A model generated the notes under the pieces. It searched no databases. It was not told the origin of the DNA and saw only the letters and a list, made by a program, of their open reading frames with translations. A stretch of DNA of 64,000 nt from Membranipora membranacea. Its lineage: Eukaryota > Bryozoa > Gymnolaemata > Cheilostomatida > Membraniporidae. The stretch is from positions 19,716,001 to 19,780,000 of the forward strand of contig OU612073.1 of NCBI GenBank assembly GCA_914767715.1. Direction: 5' to 3'. Both the position numbers and the translations under genes were made by a program. Positions 35,401-48,244 of this stretch are shown here, one piece after another. Within the stretch, counting starts at the first letter, position 1. Each line of letters starts with the position of its first letter.

Positions 35401-38400
35401 AGCTCTGGAAGCAATGGTACTAAATGCAACAGGAGTTTGAGCGATAATGTAGGGGACATGACTGATGTCGGTAGAAATCAGTGCTCCACTGATTCTGTGG
35501 TTGAACTTGATATCACTCCTGATCATCAGACTGAACATAATATCACTCTAAATCATCAGACAGAACATGATGTCATTCCCGATCATAAGGCAGTACTTGA
35601 TAACACTCCTGATCATCCGACAAATACAGGATCTGACTGCTTGCCTGCAGGTGAAGTGAATTTATCATCTCTTTTGACTGGGTCCATTCCAGCGCTATTC
35701 TTTGATGTGCATTGAAAGTTTGAAAAGATGAAAGAATGATTGAAGTTCTTATTATTTTTACAAACTTCCTTGCTTCAATGTAGCAAAATGAAGATTGCAT
35801 GAGCAGAAGGCAGTTTGATAATACATTTACCGGAGTCAACATATTGGATAAATTTATGATTTAGTTAAACAATGCTGATTATGGTTGAATTCCCGGCCTA
35901 TTTTTAAATAAGAGCGAGCTGATGCAGTCTTATTTGGGGGTGGGGGGGGGGGGGGGGTGATCATCTTGTATAAGCCCTGAATCAATTTATGACTATCCAC
36001 ATCAAATCACAATCTGTATGTGAAAATATGATATTAGATATAAAGCACTTTGGCATGAGGCGAAGACAAATACCTCGGAGGCGCTACTCTAAATAGGATG
36101 GATTTTCAAATGTGCCATTTGAAGCTTTTTGGATGCAAGATTGTAGGAGCCAACCAGCACCTCGAAGGTATCATCTGATGGTTAACTTCTTTTCTTTTAA
36201 TACCCTAGTTGATGCTCAGTCACCTGAAAAGATATCTCAAGATAAACTGTGTGACAAGGAAAATACTAAAGAGTTGTCTCCTAACGCTAAAACGTTAGTG
36301 AGGTATGTGAGCTAATATGTTATTAGAGTTCTCCATCAAAATTATGAGTATTCTAATTTTTGCAATGTCTACAATAAAAATATTCCAATCTTTATCGTGT
36401 TTATTTGTTCCTGATTTAAGAGCAAGCATCTCCTATGCAGAGTTTTGGACTCTCCGGCCCAATCTAATTGGCTTCTCAAAGAAAAACCTGGATACACATG
36501 CATATCAGATCTACAATGCAGGCTGTCGCAAATCATGTGGTCTTGATTGTAGATTGTAATCCGGATTGTAATCCAAGTAACAAATGATGACAATGACAGA
36601 TGACAAACTTACTGTGATCTCCTTTGTTTTAGGCAACTTTGTAGAAGAGTAGAGATAGTAGAAGAGACTTTGGAAAACTTATCTGCTCCGGTCAGCACGG
36701 AATCTGCTGCAGTGTCTGTCCAGTCTTTCTTTGCCGACAACGGTAAGTCAATATATAATCAGGCAGCTGGTTCTTTAGCAGCTATGCAATATTCTTATAA
36801 TGAAATATTTATTTCATAGCTCTTCGGGCCAATAATTATGTGTAGTGCTAGAATTATCCTCCCTGCTCATCTATAATTAGTTATGATTATATTCATTATT
36901 GACCTATTACAGACAATAATGAGCAAAATGCACAAGAGAAACAAAATGAAACAGCACCTGAGTCACCAACAAAGATGATATCGAAGGGGAAGAGTTCGTG
37001 AGTTCAACTAATCAAACTTCTAACCACTCACAGTCGGTTAATGGTTGATATATCAAAATTTATACTTATTACTGGTCATCACCTGCTAACATAGCCTGAT
37101 GTCTTAACTTAAGTTAATCATTCTAGATGATTAGACCCTATCTCCTTTTTTTCTGCCTCATGACTTGATAATGGATTGGTTGATTAAGGTGTGCAGAACT
37201 AGAACTGGTCTCTTTGTTCACTTTCATAAACAACAGGTTATCTATAATTCATTGAAATAAATGACTATTTGTGGTTACAGAAAAGTCTATAGTAAGACTC
37301 TCTCTTCTGAATATGAAGACCTCTCTGTCCTGAGTGACCAGGGATTATCTTCTCTTCCTGATGATGAGGAGTTTCCAGAGACTGCTTACCATGGCAACCC
37401 TGTACCTGATAGCAAACTTCTTGTGTAAGTAAATAAATTAGTAAATGAGTAAATAAAGCTATAAATCAATGATACGATACCGCATATCTGGCGAAGTTAA
37501 ATCTTATAGGCATAAACTTGTGGTATTTTGTCAAAATCCAAAATATAGAATTAATAATATAATCACCGAGAAGTAGAATCATATAGAATAAGTTGTAATA
37601 TATAAATAAATATTTATTTATATAATATTTTCTGCCATTTTTTAATTCTTGTATAGACCACTCTATCCTGGTGTAGACCAAAAACTCGCTGTTAAGATGA
37701 TAGACTGGGAATTTCGCAATGCTATGAAGCCGATCGCTCCTCTTCCTTTGATGAAGTCTACAGCAGTATCACCAAGATACATTGCTGATACACAGCAAAG
37801 ATCAGGTAGGCCCATTGGTATAAGACAACTGTTAAATCTTATTTATAAAGCTAAATGATGTTCTTTTCTTTGCAGTTGAAACCTTTTGCATCTTATCAGT
37901 GCTTGTAAATATTTATTTTGTGCTATACTGTGCTTGTCTTTTAAACATTTTGATATAAGATTATAAAGTTACCTTTGGTTTAGACTAATTAGGCTGTGTT
38001 GATGTAGTGCTTGGAAAAACTGTAAAAAATATGCTCAACATTCGAGAAGCCTCTGATTGAGCTGAGGATTAATGAACAAAATATACATTGTTGTTTGATA
38101 GTAGCAAATTGTACTCCACAAGACCAGCTCCTACTCCAAAAATTCTGACAGTTTTTGGTCAGTCAACTTTGATTCATTTTTTTTATATCCCTCCCCACCA
38201 TGACAGAAGAGCTAATGGAGATAACTTGTCTCTATCTGACCTATTTTAGGTTTAAAGATTGTCAGTGATGAGAATGTCCATGAAAACCCTTCGTCTATAA
38301 GTATGGTATCCCCGTATTATTATAAATCACCAGGTGAAAATGATGAGGAAGAGAGCTTAACTACACCTGACACCTATAGCCATAAAAAGTGAGTACGGAC

Positions 38401-41400
38401 AAGTACCACTTACAGGTAAAATGAGTTAGTTGGAATTACTAAAACCTACAGCCATAAGAAATTGGTTGAATTACTAGCACTTACAACTAAAGAATGTGGG
38501 TATGAATTACAGGTACATACAGCATTAAGAAGTAGGTTTGAATTATTGAGGAATGAAAGTGGTTCATCATTTCCTCAAGACATATGGTTGGAATACACAC
38601 AAACATAAAAATAAATCATAAATTTTATCAAGGCTTTGCAGAGCACATGAAGTCCATTTGGGTGTGGAAATTTGTCTTCAGTGTTACATTATGTGAAGCA
38701 CTCATTAATTGTTAAGTTCTCAAATTACAATTTATATTTAGTTTATTATTAGCAGATGGTCACCTCGTCTGTTTGTTTTCTAGGCGAACATTCAAAAAGA
38801 GGAAACCAAAAGATAAAAAACACCTTGCTTACCACAAAAACATGCAGTATTGTGAAAAACTCACGCCTCATCAGACAGGTAAGAAAACAGAACTAATGAA
38901 CTTTGAACTTGATTTGCCCCTCTCTAGATGTTGATGTTGTTGATTATGAAGCCCTCTTGTCTGGTTCTCGTTGGACCATTCCTCACATAAAATGTAGACT
39001 CTGGTGATGACCTGTGATCTTGCACATCTAAAGACACTAAATTTAATCTTTGAGATCATTGCAACCATATGATACTCAGTATGATACATTCCACTCAATT
39101 AATAGCCCCACATCTGTGTCTTTAAAGTACTCCAATAACTGCCTAGACACTGGTGCTTCGCAGTAAGACATCCAAGAACTGATCTCTTGCGTATCAGTTT
39201 TCCCAATTTGTTTCAGTTTGACATATTTTGGTACGATATTACATTGAGACGTAAACTGGTGTGTCAACACTAACCTGATGTTGAGAACATATACTATTGC
39301 CTTAGATATATGTGTACATTAATACCGCAGCTGCTTTATGGCTAAGAGAGACGAAGAGAGGACATCTGTCCTCAATATTTACATCATGTTATCGATTATT
39401 TTTGGGTCTCCAGCTGATGAACCATATGAACGGCACACTTGTCTGACCTGCAAGACAAAGATCACTCTTAGGGACACAGGCACCCAGTCTGATAACTTTT
39501 CTCCTTCTGCCACAAAATTCTGTCATTTCCCTGAAGGTAACATCTCACTTAATCATAATAAAGTATCAGTTAAGGTGTTCGAGAGTTTCTCTCTTCTATG
39601 ATTTCTTGAAACACAAACAGTCACATTCAGGTGATGTATAATACTGTCTATATTCTTCTAACAAAGAAACTCTCAAAATTAGAACTCTACTTGGACTAAA
39701 AATAAAAAACATTTCCGTGTCAGCTCACCCATATATTATCAGTTTTAACTGAAAAAATACCTTTTAGTTTACGTTAAGCAATCTGATTCAGATTTGAGGA
39801 TCGGTAACGATTATGATTGGCCATATATACAGACCAATAATTCGGCTAAAGACACAGAGGAAGGCGAAGAACATCCTCCTGCCACATCAGATACTTCAGT
39901 AAGTCAATAATATTAAATATTAAATAGTATCTTCTCACACATTCTCCAACTTTTCACATTTGTACTTCTTATTTCATCTCTTGCTAGCGATGAATGTAAA
40001 AAACAAGCTGAATGTTTCTTTTATCTCTACCATTTATCACTTTTAATGCGCAAGTATCAATGATGTGTTTGCAGCTCATACTTTCTGCTCCTCAATGAAA
40101 ATATGCATCTTTTGAAGTTTGATCCCGAAGACGATGCTGAAGAAAGAATACGCTACACTCCACGTTAGTATGGATAAATAGTAATAGTGAACAATTAATA
40201 GTATCACTAACAAACTAATGAAAAGCATTTTTTTTAAACACTCTTTGGAGTAAATTCATATCAATGAGGTCGGATGGTTTCTCATGGTTGATTGTCAGCC
40301 ACAACCTTACATCTACTAACCGCACTGCCAAGCATTGACATTTGGTATACTGTTGAATGAAACCTGCTAGTGAAAGAAATACAAGCAATAATGATTTTTA
40401 TCCGTTTTAAACATTTTGAACAGATGCCAAACATGACGCTACAATCAGATGGTGAGCTTGACAATCTGGTAAACCTCATATGAGTGATTTCATGAAAATT
40501 GAAAATTTATGAAAATTTCTATTGTAGAAATTGATGCCTTGAAGGAACAGCTAGCTTTTCAGTTTGCTCAGCTGAAGAAGAGTACGCTCATAAAGACAAA
40601 CATTAATGGGAAAGGTAAAAATATAGAAGCAAATATCTGTGGAGCTTTTATTTGTGTGCATCTCATTTCCTAAAGTTTGCCGTCATTTCTTTGGCACGTT
40701 ATGGAAAGCATTCATCCAGATGATAGTGTCTTTCAGTTAAATTAGTGTATATAAAATATATGTATGCCAAGGTCTGACTATAGAACACAGAAAAAATAGC
40801 CCATTGAGAAAAGTCTGAGTAGGCGTTTTACTGCATCATGTTGAATCGTCCCAAAGTAGGATTTAGTTATCTCCCTTGCATATATTGCATAACTTATATA
40901 TTTTAGTCTATAAAAGACAGATGTTACCTTTCTATCATACTATCTGACATATTGTAGCCCTTCAGCTGTCTGACAGTGATAGTTCCCTCAACAATTTGAG
41001 GGAGAGTGTTGATAGCCTGATTGCCACATATGAGCAAGAAATCAGAAGCCAGAATTCTGCGGGATCACCACTCATGAGAAATAATACTGATCTAAGAAGA
41101 AAGGTTCTAGCAACCGCTCACCACAGAAAAGCAGCTTCCTCAAAACTTGGTGCTGAGGAAAGCAGCCTTATGATGCAGTCACTTAGCTCAACCAAGTCAG
41201 AGAATTGTTTACTCAGCAGGCCACCAACGGCTGGAGAAAACAAAGAGCTCGGGATGTCAGTATCACAACCCTCTCCAAACAAAAGAAGGAATTCAGATGA
41301 TATGAGCCATAAAGAGCATGATGGTGAATGGAACAGGCTCAAAGAGTTCAAAGCTGTAAATAACTCATTAAACTCCAGCGAAGGACAAGCAATCAATAAT

Positions 41401-43884
41401 CAGAGACAAATAAGTAACAGAAGCTCGAGGTGGAGCCATCTAACAAAGAGTCAATCTCCGATCAGAGCTGGTGAGGCTTCTACAGAAAACCAAGACAGCG
41501 CACCTTTCGATGATGGTCATGGAATAGATCCTGGGCAAGCTTCGAACATTTCTCTGAGATGTGGTAGCAGGACATCATATCAAGCTGATTGGAAATCATT
41601 TGATGCAGGAGCTGGAAGAACAAAAGTCAATTCATTTGGCAATGGCTGTGTTGATGATAGAGAAGATCCTGCAATCTATAACCATGAAAACAAACGATCA
41701 ACACCAAAAGAGCCGATATTTAGACCTGCTCTTAAAACTGACACCTACACCGTCCTCAAAACTTACTGTAATTCAGAGCAGATAGTAAATGATCCCAAAA
41801 CACTGAATATTCCGACACCTGTAAGAGCTCATACTCCGATGTTTGCGGCAGCAAGGAGTTCACTTGAGTCTTATAGAGCGTTACTAAGTGAACCTACTTT
41901 GCACAACAGCCAGCAGATTTTAACTCAGCACAATAATGAGTGTCGAAAGAAGGTAGACTTTACAATACAACCGATGTATGAATACCAGTTAGACCAAAAC
42001 ATGAGTCAGCTGTTACCCTCTCCAAGAAAGCGAAAAGCCAAGGTTTCAGCTGCCTGCCCTTTTACCTCATCAAATGAAAACATATCATTTAACCCAAGAG
42101 CAACTACTGACAAGGAAGTTGGGCATGCTTATCATTCAGTGAACAGCAAAAACCTACTCGTGAAAAATCGAACAACAAAGTATTCTAAACATTACCACTG
42201 TACTGGTACTGCTATCTGTAACCTTGATCTGGAGGTTAGAGAAGCTGAAAGTAGTCATAATATTCATCCAATCTGGCGCCAAAAGGAAACCACTACTGCA
42301 ATGAGACAAACACAATCAGATATATCTGGTGATGTTGTCAGAGCCTCAGCTTCTAAATCTTTCATTGCAAAGGTGGGTAACATGATATGTGAGCTATGCA
42401 AAAAAACAGTCCTTTGTGTATGGTTAATTACAATTTACATTTTATGGCATTTTTGGAATACAACTTAATACTCTTCGAAAATGAATTGTGAAGAGACAAC
42501 AACTAAGAAATTGATGAAAATGCTTGATTGACACAAAAATATCCCTTACCTGACTAAATCGTATAATATATTAAGACAATATTTGAATTGTTTAATGCCC
42601 TATTAAAGGCATCGATATAACAGTTATCAAAATCTCTACTCACCAGGCATCAAGAATTCCAGTCGGGACATCAGGAAATCCTAGTCAAGAAGGCCTTGAG
42701 AATGGGTGAGTTCTCATAGCTCTGAATGATATATTTATATCATTATTTGTGATGTCGTTGAGACAGTGTGATATGATGACCTTACATAATCGCTGAGGTC
42801 AGCTGATAAAGCTCCATCTGCTTCACAACCTATTCATGAACTCCTCTAAAGTGACTGTGACAGGCTCAGGTTATTTGGTATTACTCTGGAGTTATAAGCT
42901 TAATTAACGATACTGCTCTTATTTTAAAATCGGCATGTGGCCCAGCTTCAGCTGATTTTCATTCAAAGTATGCATGAGAAGGTACCTAATTTTATACCTA
43001 ATAAATCATTAAAATAATACCTTTTCACTACCTCCTCGTCCCAACTTTGAATGAAAATCAGGTAAAAACCGGGCCACAGGCTGTTCATCAAGTTGAACCT
43101 GTATTCTATATTACTGATCATGTCGCAATCCCTTTATTAAACCGCTTTGTATGACAATTGTTCATTCTGCTCATAACATAGTGGCTAGTGGCTCAATGTT
43201 ATTAATTTTTGAATGTGTTTTAGATTTCTCCCTCACCCACCGTCACAGCCAAAATCTACAAAATCGGTAAGGATATTCTGATACTAGCCACCTCCATCTT
43301 TGGTAATATATCAGGCAAAAAGTTGTTCTAAATTTCTTCAATATCATAGAGGCGGGATTATTATAAGTTTAGCATAAGGTTATAGACTCCGATAATACAT
43401 AACTAAACAAGAATTTTAACAAAATCATATCTAATCATAGCTGTCTGTTTTGCTACTATCACCATTTTGATAGCAAAAAAATCTAGCAATGAAACTAATT
43501 ACAACTCTTTCAAACATGGTTCTTGATTCCTGCTAGCATTGCAGTTAACTGCATTTTATCTTCTTATATTGGGTCAATTACTTATAATAAAGTGAACCTA
43601 CCCTAATCAGATTGTTGTCATCTCAAATTGTGTCGGACAATCTTACAGAAACTGATTTATTTTTCAGAGCCTGTTGACCAAATTGAGAAAAGTCAAGGTG
43701 AGCTTCTCCTTGAAAAGAATGTGACCGACTGTTTTGTTCACAAACTTTCCTTTCACTTTCCATCTTGCAAACCTTCCTCACCAAATTGAAGTATTTTAAT
43801 TGATTGTTTTACCAGGCTTCATTTATACCAGAACTTCTCTATCAGCTTTACCAGTCCATATTTTATCATTATGTCTTCCCCTAG
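32479..43884 (+). CDS. Unrecognised multi-exon gene, Ser-rich repeat protein
   Basis: Predicted exons: 32479-32621, 32873-33003, 33179-35093 (giant repeat exon), 35198-35650, 36209-36302, 36633-36742, 36913-36997, 37281-37424, 37657-37805, 38250-38388, 38784-38878, 39414-39536, 39768-39898, 40118-40163 (weak acceptor), 40528-40614, 40958-42372, 42647-42705, 43224-43266, 43668-43697, 43816-43884. The start is MTDKKPTHTVKPRGMDDHVR and the end is YQSIFYHYVFP. The giant exon ends in phase 2 but the next begins in phase 1. Joining exon 2 to the giant exon to 36633, or exon 2 to 35198 to 36209 to 36633, keeps frame; these give about 1637 and 1181 residues. A short coiled-coil-like stretch (EIDALKEQLAFQFAQLKK) lies near 40528. 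The rest is charged, Ser-rich and probably disordered, with no known domain. If the donor at 42373 is not used the frame runs to TAA at 42468 with a hydrophobic tail. A duplicate of the 3' end lies at the right edge. Confidence 0.7.
33375..34800 (+). repeat. 72-bp coding tandem repeat (24-residue units)
   Basis: About twenty in-frame copies of a 24-residue unit resembling SESSGCKEERSLRKASIKGR plus DDTM. Two versions largely alternate, one with LRKASIKGRDDTM and one with MSQDSTKGRDGTM, so the higher-order unit is 48 residues or 144 bp. Length is kept in multiples of three throughout and no stop occurs, so the array has been under reading-frame constraint. The LRKAS version resembles a basophilic-kinase site (R-K-x-S). 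Long antisense frames here are by-products of the repetition. Confidence 0.9.
35936..35957. repeat. Poly-G tract, quadruplex-prone
   Basis: Five G, one T and sixteen G, in the intron after the 35198-35650 exon. A similar 14-G run lies at 48616-48629. Confidence 0.95.
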
Positions 43885-46035
43885 ATTACTATTTTAAGGT
43901 CTATTTTCTCAGTAGTACTGATGACCCAGTTCTACTAATGTATATTCATAGACCAGGGGAACATATCTGACCATGAACAAGCATTTATAGCAATTCGTGT
44001 ATGATTGCTGGAAACAATTTCTCATCTTTGATTGGTCCAAAAGTTCATTGATGCTACAGCCGACCCCTTGTTAATGTTTGTCAAGTAGCTTGTCTGAGTT
44101 TTTAAAGGTTGTCACTGGGACGTCCTTGGATATTTATCCTATTACCGGCACAAATTTATATAATGATGCATTTTCTCCACAAAGAGCCATACTGTCTATT
44201 TTACAACTAGTCCATGAATTCATATCAATGCCAAGTTCTGTGCCACATCAACAGCTTGGCTCACACGTATCACGGGTGTTGACTCAAGCAGAGCCGCTTT
44301 TGAACAACAAGCATGGCCATTCAGTATATTCTATGATTGTATCTGTAATGATAGTCTCATACAGGCATTTCCATGAAATTGTAGATAAAGGGAAAGCTTG
44401 TATAAAATAATGGACTGGCAAAAGCCAAAACCACAAGGCTGCATTTACACTGCTGATTTTCCTGATAGATTTCTCCTTCTGGTTTCCCAAAAGATTTTTC
44501 TTTCATAAAAGCTATCATTAAGAGCACACCAATATCTGAATATTTTTGTCAGTGTCACATCATACAAAGTGTTTGGTGCTCCCGTTAATAGCTTTTATAG
44601 AAGCAAAAATTGGATCGAATAATCTGATGGAAATTCTGCAGTGTAAACACATCTTTATTAACCCCTATTGCCTGTCCCCTGTTTCTATGATGTTTTTAGT
44701 GATTTTCAGTCCTAACATATGCTTCTGTTTTTTCTTATTGTAGTCAAGGATGGCATCTAAGTTTTGAGTATGAGTGTTTCTTCAGGTAATTTAATTAGTT
44801 TCTTCTGAACCCTCTGATGTGAATGTATTCAACACTATTGGATATACTCGCTGATTAAAATTTTCACATGCTTTTCATGATAGTATGAGTTGTCAAAAAA
44901 CTTTCAACCATATTGGGTTTCCTAATTTTACATAATATATAATATGATGAATGAAATTTGAGCCGATGTTCTGAGCTTTCCTCTCTCATATGGGTATTGT
45001 TCAACACACAATCTGTTGCATACACATTTGTTTGACACACATCCAGGTACATGATCCAAGCTGTACTTGGGTGTAGGTCTTTCCACAGTCATTGCACAGC
45101 CATGATCCTAATCTGACCAGTGACGTTAGACTAGATTAATTGTTAAATTCTGCCGCTTAAATCTCCATTTTTTTGCTAAGTCAATTACCATCTTAATTAA
45201 TTAATTAATTGGTCTGTCCATGATATTTATCATCCAATCCTGGTCTATTTTAACACATATTCATACTGCTTGGTATAAATGAGAGTTGTGTTTTCTTAAT
45301 ATGATAAGTTGCCACTCCAACCACCACTGGGGCCATCCTAATTACGATGCGTGTTGCCTGGGGCATTTGCTGTCGAGAGAAGTTTGGTACAAAATAAGCA
45401 ATAAAGAATATTTTATGAGCAAAACTTGAAGATCTGACACAGAATATGAAAATAGTGTCAATTTGGCTTGATTTGGTTTTCAAGATAAGCTCATTTTAAC
45501 TCCTTTTTCTTATGCTGCATGGGCTAAGGAGCACCCTAATTGAGAGATTCAAGCTCAGAAATCTGCCTGTGCCTACTGGTTAGAAGAAACATTAGTTATA
45601 TGTCTTATTTACTTTAGATCCTGAGAAGTCAGAACATGCAGAAACAAATATAAAAGCACACATAAATGTGTCTCTCTGAAAGCCAATGGCAGGCGATATC
45701 TTGTCCAATCTCAGAATTTCTGCAAGAACTTGTGAAGTCCTATAGGGTTGGGTTCTACCGGCAAGTCTACAGGTTTTGGTTTTGTTTGATTCTGGGCTAA
45801 TAAAACTGAAATCTGTTGTTGGAACCTGACTCCCCTTTTTTTCTCAGCTCTCCTTTTTAATTTAACCAGGATACATTCCTGCAAAATCTCAAAATATATA
45901 TATATATATACCATCAAACAGTGTGTCTCTGGCTGTTTTTGTCAGCATGTCTGCCCTCAGTTGTAGCTGTTACTAATGCCAGCCGTCTCAGAAATACTGT
46001 CTGTGGATTGGTTACTTGTTATTTTTTGTAGTCAC
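42900..46035. repeat. Inverted duplication, left arm
   Basis: This segment matches the reverse complement of about 61640-64000 in long collinear blocks. Anchors are the exons 43224-43266 and 43668-43697, the stretch 44575-44740 (reverse of about 62915-63080), 45455-45500 (reverse of about 62210-62255) and 45655-46030 (reverse of about 61645-62030, including the (AT)n run). Introns and flank are clearly diverged, with indels; the last exon (43816-43884) falls in a block of about 270 bp missing from the other arm. The left limit is open because the partner runs off the window. Confidence 0.88.
42915..43105. mobile_element. Palindromic MITE, family A, copy 2
   Basis: GCATGTGGCCCAGCTTCAGC plus TGATTTTCATTCAAAGT on the left is inverted as ACTTTGAATGAAAATCAGGT ... 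GGGCCACAGGCTGTTCAT on the right, matching the element at 24262. It lies in an intron of the repeat-rich gene. The duplicate arm carries the same element at the matching place, so insertion came before duplication. Confidence 0.75.
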
Positions 46036-46319
46036 CATGTATCTGCGCATACTTTCCTGGCTCTGTAATGACACTTGGTTCTTATTGGAAGTTGCTATAA
46101 GTGTATTGTTATTTATTTTCTCCAGCCAATGAATTCTATATTTTCGATTAATAAATCAATACATAAATAATTACAATGTCATTTATTCTTTGCTGTGAGA
46201 AAATAAGCAATTTCAATGAAAGCTGATAAGTCATAACAGTGGTTGCTAGCTAGTCGCATCTCTGGAAATTTAGTGTTGGATCCCAGCTAGACTTTAAAGG
46301 CACCTGATTGGTCAGTGTC

Positions 46320-47560
46320 AGCTTTTGTCATCACTAATAATGGCGGATGACTGGGTAAGAAGATACTCCCTACTTTTTGAGAGCTCATATAACTCCATGC
46401 AAAGCGGTGTTTCAGAGTTTCATAATTTCTTGCTCTTAAGGTTGGGCAAAACTCTCCCGACATCCAGTCATTCAAAAAAGTGGCAAAGTCCGCCGAAAAA
46501 AAGATAAGAAATAGGAAAAATCAATGATCTCTGCACGCCATTGCAAAAAAAATGCAAAACCGCCCACGGGAAAAGGAAATAAAAGCAACGACACAGCAGC
46601 ACTTCCACATGTGCTGCCTCCAGATGCCGGGCGACTTTCATCTCATATCTCGGACAAAGGTGACACCTCATCACTACACTGCATCTTCACTGGAGTTTCA
46701 GTAGGGAGTGAATTACAGTGCGGATCCAGAAGCCCCTGCTACCCCCTCAACTGACGCCTGTGGTGCGTCAGGGACCAGCGTACTAACTTCCCTGAAGTAC
46801 AGCTCAGTGTTGCTCCTGTTACAGAGTTACGGTACGAGGGAAGAACTATGTATATAGTTCTTTTGGTCAGGGCTGAGCCGATACAGGTATTTCAGGTACT
46901 CAACAGCCCCAACATTCACTGCTCTGCTGCAGTGCATGGATGAGATGCCTTCAAGCCTGTTAGACTTAGAAGCACTGGTTGCCACCTGCTCCCAGTCTGA
47001 AAAGTCTCTGAAGCTCAGCTCATCAACAACGTACTGGGCCCAAGATTTGTTTGCAGACTAAAAGACCTGAACCCAGTCACCTGGTGTGCCGACCTCAGCA
47101 TCCTCCTAGGCACGCTCAATGGAGGCATGCACAGAGTCGACATCCATGTGACTGTGCCCAGTCTCAAAAAACTTCAGCTCTACTATCTGACCAGGACGGT
47201 TGTTGTGGGCGATTGGCCAAAGCAGCCACAACAGCTGATTTTGTTTGACCTGTGTGGAGTAGTCTGACTAGCTAACTACACAACACCAGATCTGAAGCAC
47301 TACACTGAGTACAACCTACAGTATACCTGCCTCCAGATGCTTCTCAGACTATTGAGTACTACTAAGTGCTGAGCTCACTTCCTGGGTACTACGTCATCAC
47401 TATCTGGGAAGAATCACTCTTGGTTGTACCCTTCATGGTAAGTTATACTACGAAATACTACTCAGAGTTAATCGCACCTTTTAACTGATCATCGCTGCCC
47501 ATCCTGGCCCAGTAAGAACCCCTGGCTTCTTTACAACCTGGACATCCATCACTTGGTATT
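46320..47560. other. GC-richer block with decayed coding-like frames
   Basis: The block is visibly less AT-rich than its surroundings. A start-like frame at 46338 (MADDWVRRYSLLFESSYNSM) runs 56 codons to TAA, and later stretches such as VPSLKKLQLYYLTRTVVVGD are protein-like, but stops fall in every frame. It is probably a decayed mobile element or gene. No family is recognised. Confidence 0.35.
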
Positions 47561-47658
47561 GGTATTGGTTTATTTTTATTTCCATATCAAACCAAAGTTC
47601 GATAACAATGTCGTGCTCATTTTACTCAATAAATATATGTTGCCATTGTTAAAAAATC

Positions 47659-48241
47659 TCATATAAAACTGAAAAAAACATACATTATTAGCACAGGAGG
47701 ATCTCTTGAGATTATCAAAACTAATGCGACTAAAAAGTGGATGAGACTGATGCGATGATGGCTACTAGAAATATGTTCAAATTGTTCTGTGCAGCTAGAA
47801 ACAATAAAATCATTGAGTAGCGGAATAGAATGGAAAGCTAACCTATCAGTGTGATTCATATCGGGGGTAATGATCTTAGTGGAACTGCATTGGATTGTCT
47901 CAAGTTTACCTTTTGATGCAGAGGATAAAAGGCCAAGCCAAGCAGGGCTCCATACGAATGGAAATTGGAAATATAAAAAGTTTTGAGGCCGTCTTGCCGT
48001 CACTGTTGAGTCCAAAAGATTTCAGTTGTCTCATTAAAAATAATCGGCTATTACACTTAGAAATTAAATATTCAATATGGCTACTATAGTTCCACTCATT
48101 ATCAATCATAATACCAAAAAACTTTGTTTGATCTGATGGTGTGATCATGACATAATTTACGAAAATATCTTCCTCAAAATTATTGGTATATGATAAAGAG
48201 GTATTCATTAAAACTGTTTTGTCTGAGTTCGAGTTGATCAT
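47659..48241 (-). mobile_element. LINE reverse-transcriptase fragment, frameshifted
   Basis: The minus strand reads FFGIMIDNEWNYSSHIEYLI then SKCNSRLFLMRQLKSFGLNS and, after a frame change near 47985, PAWLGLLSSASKGKLETIQC and IITPDMNHTDRL. This is the thumb and C-terminal region of CR1/Jockey-type LINE reverse transcriptases. The catalytic palm (YADD) and endonuclease are absent. It is a dead, 5'-truncated copy. Confidence 0.85.
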
Positions 48242-48244
48242 AGA

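Noticed and set aside
35164-35715. Stand-alone gene of 183 codons
   Set aside because: A strong donor at 35651 and an acceptor ending at 35197 make it an internal exon of the larger gene; the upstream Met lies in intron sequence.
47895-48089. Plus-strand frame opposite the LINE fragment
   Set aside because: Shadow of the minus-strand reverse-transcriptase remnant, which has clear family motifs.
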